Positions 13,216-14,632 of a stretch of 14,632 nt of DNA are shown here, piece by piece. The DNA comes from Mageeibacillus sp. UBA6976 (GTDB taxonomy: Bacteria > Bacillota > Clostridia > Saccharofermentanales > Saccharofermentanaceae). The translations under genes and the position numbers were made by a program. A model generated the notes under the pieces. That model was given only the letters and a program-made list of their open reading frames with translations, did no database searches and had not been told where the DNA came from. Numbering within the stretch: the first letter of the stretch is position 1; each line of letters opens with the position of its first letter. The stretch covers positions 24,508 to 39,139 of the forward strand of contig DJYO01000033.1 of NCBI GenBank assembly GCA_002450155.1, written 5' to 3'.

Positions 13216-13239
13216 TATAGCAATTACGGATAAAGTCAA
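13212..13239 (-). promoter_or_regulatory. Promoter of the methyltransferase gene
   Basis: On the minus strand, -35 TTGACT (13234-13239; 5 of 6) and -10 TATCAT (13212-13217; 5 of 6) are separated by 16 bases. The -10 overlaps the last of the three operator repeats, so a bound repressor would block polymerase. Confidence 0.7.
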
Positions 13240-13251
13240 GAGGGGATAGGT

Positions 13252-13257
13252 TATAAT
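13252..13257 (+). promoter_or_regulatory. -10 box immediately before sfsA
   Basis: A perfect TATAAT ends 7 bases before the sfsA ATG (13265). Transcription from it would start at or next to the start codon, giving a leaderless message. There is no good -35 and no ribosome site within 12 bases of the ATG. Confidence 0.45.
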
Positions 13258-13264
13258 TGCACAT

Positions 13265-13936
13265 ATGGAATACAGCAATATTACAAAGGCTACATTTATA
13301 GAGCGTCCCAACAGATTCATTGCAAGGGTCAGTATCGACGGCAATATCGAGACCGTCCATGTCAAGAATACCGGCAGGTGCAGGGAACTGCTTATTAAAG
13401 GTTGCGAGGTCTATCTTACTAAGTCTGATAATCCTGAGCGCAAGACCACATATGATCTCGTGGCAGTAAAAAAGGATAACGGACTCCTCATTAATATCGA
13501 CAGTCAGGCTCCCAATAAAGTTGCTGCCGAATGGCTGGAAGCCCAGAGCTTTGACCGTATCGTTCCTGAATTTACATACGGTAATTCAAGGATAGATTTC
13601 TATATGGAGAATGGCGGAGATAGATACCTTATGGAAGTTAAGGGCTGCACTCTTGAACAGGAGGGTATCGGCTATTTCCCGGACGCTCCTACAATTAGGG
13701 GTGTAAAGCATCTTAGAGAACTTGCTGATGCAAGCCAAAAGGGATTTAAGACTTATCTTGCCTTTGTCATTCAGATGGACGGGATAGATGAGGTAAGGCC
13801 TAATATAAAGACTCATCCTGAGTTTGGAGAGGCTCTTTCTTATGCCAAAGATATGGGGGTCAGGGTCTTGTTTATCAAGTGCCATGTAGAGCCCATAAGC
13901 CTTACTTATAAGGACTTGGAGTGTGGTATAATTTGA
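13265..13936 (+). CDS. sfsA: SfsA family nucleic-acid-binding protein/nuclease
   Basis: This 223-residue protein is close to the usual SfsA length. The family was named for stimulating sugar fermentation in E. coli. It has an N-terminal OB-like domain (here RPNRFIARV..., VHVKNTGRCRELL) and a C-terminal PD-(D/E)xK nuclease-like domain. Candidate active-site residues are Asp111 in SRIDFY, and Glu124 and Lys126 in MEVKGCTLE. The conserved FPDAPTIRGVKHL block follows at 139-151. The start at 13265 agrees with clostridial homologues that begin two to three residues before the first conserved Thr/Phe. It lacks a normal ribosome site, and a TATAAT sits just 7 bases upstream, so it may be leaderless. 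It is divergent from the methyltransferase gene, sharing the 99-base gap. An extended -10 for pnuC lies over its last codons. Confidence 0.92.
   Translation: MEYSNITKATFIERPNRFIARVSIDGNIETVHVKNTGRCRELLIKGCEVYLTKSDNPERKTTYDLVAVKKDNGLLINIDSQAPNKVAAEWLEAQSFDRIVPEFTYGNSRIDFYMENGGDRYLMEVKGCTLEQEGIGYFPDAPTIRGVKHLRELADASQKGFKTYLAFVIQMDGIDEVRPNIKTHPEFGEALSYAKDMGVRVLFIKCHVEPISLTYKDLECGII
13924..13932 (+). promoter_or_regulatory. Extended -10 promoter for the pnuC leader
   Basis: TGG followed by TATAAT (13927-13932) lies over the last codons of sfsA. No good -35 is seen. Predicted start is near 13939, giving a leader of about 114 bases before pnuC that carries the structured element below. Confidence 0.5.
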
Positions 13937-13950
13937 ACAGTTAAATATTA

Positions 13951-14038
13951 GTTGCCACCGGGTAACAGAATGTATCGGCATTCGCTTGCTTCAATCGTTA
14001 GGTCTTAGAAGATTGGAGTTTCAGCGGGTGCTTTTTTT
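13951..14038 (+). ncRNA. Structured pnuC leader, candidate riboswitch or attenuator
   Basis: Three elements are visible. P1: GTTGCC (13951-13956) pairs with GGTAAC (13961-13966), loop ACCG. P2: GAATG (13968-13972) pairs with CATTC (13979-13983). Third, a long terminator: GCATTCGCT (13978-13986) with AGCGGGTGC (14023-14031), and CTTCAATC (13989-13996) with GATTGGAG (14011-14018), followed by seven T (14032-14038). P2 and the base of the terminator use the same bases (13979-13983), so they exclude each other, as in transcription-controlling riboswitches. Loop bases CCG of P1 can also pair with CGG in the P2 loop. The gene downstream is pnuC. I do not recognise a described NAD+ or other riboswitch consensus. 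It may also be only the sfsA terminator. Confidence 0.45.
13978..14038 (+). terminator. Strong intrinsic terminator between sfsA and pnuC
   Basis: A two-part stem of 9 and 8 base pairs, each including G-U pairs, with a small internal loop (TG against TTTC) and a 14-base apical loop, is followed by seven T. The pnuC ribosome site AGGAGAAG begins directly after the T-run, so transcription from upstream must read through or escape it. Confidence 0.85.
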
Positions 14039-14052
14039 AGGAGAAGAAATAA

Positions 14053-14632
14053 ATGGATCTTATTGGATCGGTCAAGAGACTTAGGTGGTATGAGGTGCTC
14101 ATATGGAGCATATCTGTGCTTGTTATAACTGTTTCATCTTTGCTCTATCCGGGGATCAGCATATTTAATGTGATCGCATCGCTTGTAGGAGTAACGGCAC
14201 TTATCTTTGTAGCCAAAGGAGATAGCCTGGGGCAACTCCTTACAGTGGTCTTTGCCCTGCTTTACGGGGTGGTTTCTTACAAGTTCAGATACTATGGGGA
14301 GATGATCACATATCTTGGTATGACAGCTCCTATTGCCTTGGGAGCAGTCGTTACCTGGATACGCAACCCGTATAAGAGGGGAGAAGTAAAGGTAAAGCAT
14401 ACTACCCCAAAGATGTGGGCTGTCTTATCAGTACTTGCGGCACTGGTTACGCTGCTGTTCTATTCTGTGTTAAGGAGGCTTGATACTCCAAATATAGTGC
14501 CGTCTGTTATATCAGTGACCACGAGCTTTATGGCGGCATCGCTTACACTTATAAGGAGTCCTTACTACGGACTGTTCTATGCATTTAATGACATTGTGCT
14601 GATAGTTCCCCGAGTTTGCCACCAAGAAAGTC
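14053..14632 (+). CDS. pnuC: PnuC nicotinamide riboside transporter (3' end outside window)
   Basis: PnuC proteins carry nicotinamide riboside (and in some clades other vitamins) across the membrane by facilitated diffusion, coupled to phosphorylation inside, for NAD synthesis. At least 185 residues are clearly PnuC-like. NVIASLVGVTALIFVAKGDS (about 39-58) is the first conserved block. YYGEMITYLGMTAP (86-99) and WIRNPYK (107-113) follow. VISVTTSFMAASLTLIRSPYY (155-175) and FNDIVLIV (180-187) are the C-terminal substrate-binding blocks. About six hydrophobic segments are visible, and the usual length is 190-240 residues, so the C-terminus is cut by the window end. AGGAGAAG (14039-14046) lies 6 bases before the ATG. 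The last 8 codons (PRVCHQES) do not look like the family, which continues with LW..A here. Upstream is a structured leader, which suggests regulated expression. Confidence 0.9.
   Translation, partial: MDLIGSVKRLRWYEVLIWSISVLVITVSSLLYPGISIFNVIASLVGVTALIFVAKGDSLGQLLTVVFALLYGVVSYKFRYYGEMITYLGMTAPIALGAVVTWIRNPYKRGEVKVKHTTPKMWAVLSVLAALVTLLFYSVLRRLDTPNIVPSVISVTTSFMAASLTLIRSPYYGLFYAFNDIVLIVPRVCHQES

Overview
The window looks like chromosomal DNA from a low-to-mid GC anaerobic Firmicute of the class Clostridia (Lachnospiraceae/Oscillospiraceae-like). The evidence is strong AGGAGG-type ribosome binding sites, TATAAT promoters (often extended -10), frequent AGG and ATA codons, short intergenic gaps, and the gene set itself: single-domain LysA, a MutS-like ATPase without mismatch-recognition domains, an HI0933-type flavoprotein, a macro protein with an HTH-like tail, TPM-like and other lipoproteins, SfsA and PnuC. 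The family-level placement is a guess. I see no rRNA, tRNA, CRISPR array, transposase or phage gene.

Layout. Positions 1-309 hold the 3' end of a radical-SAM-type protein. Positions 472-2388 are a leftward group: a polytopic membrane protein, a DUF1349 protein and a two-helix membrane protein. lysA (2528-3775) runs rightward and converges, across three consecutive hairpins, on a leftward coupled pair: an HI0933-like flavoprotein (6860-5628) and a MutS-like ATPase (5635-3935). From 7035 to 10261 three rightward genes encode a protein of unknown family, a macrodomain protein and an ADP-ribosylglycohydrolase-SseB fusion, together an apparent ADP-ribose-handling cluster. An ATC-hydrolase-family gene (10875-10258) converges on it with a 4-base overlap. 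Next come a small lipoprotein (10996-11439) and a 58-residue prepilin-like protein (11481-11657), which overlap the 3' end of a leftward TPM-like lipoprotein (12349-11648). A leftward methyltransferase (13165-12563) has tandem ArsR/SmtB-like operators over its promoter and is divergent from sfsA (13265-13936). The window ends in pnuC (14053 to the edge), which is preceded by a structured leader with a strong intrinsic terminator.

Most of the genes are independent housekeeping or small accessory units. Three areas stand out. One is the ADP-ribose cluster, with a binding or hydrolysis module (macro), a reversal enzyme (ARH) and an unknown partner. The second is the pnuC leader, in which a small hairpin competes with the terminator stem in front of a nicotinamide riboside transporter gene, as expected of a riboswitch or attenuator. 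The third is a set of clear palindromic operators: tandem sites at the methyltransferase, TTAGC-N4-GCTAA at two unlinked promoters, and TGTAACA-A-TGTTACA in front of the lipoprotein-prepilin pair. Their regulators are not encoded here.
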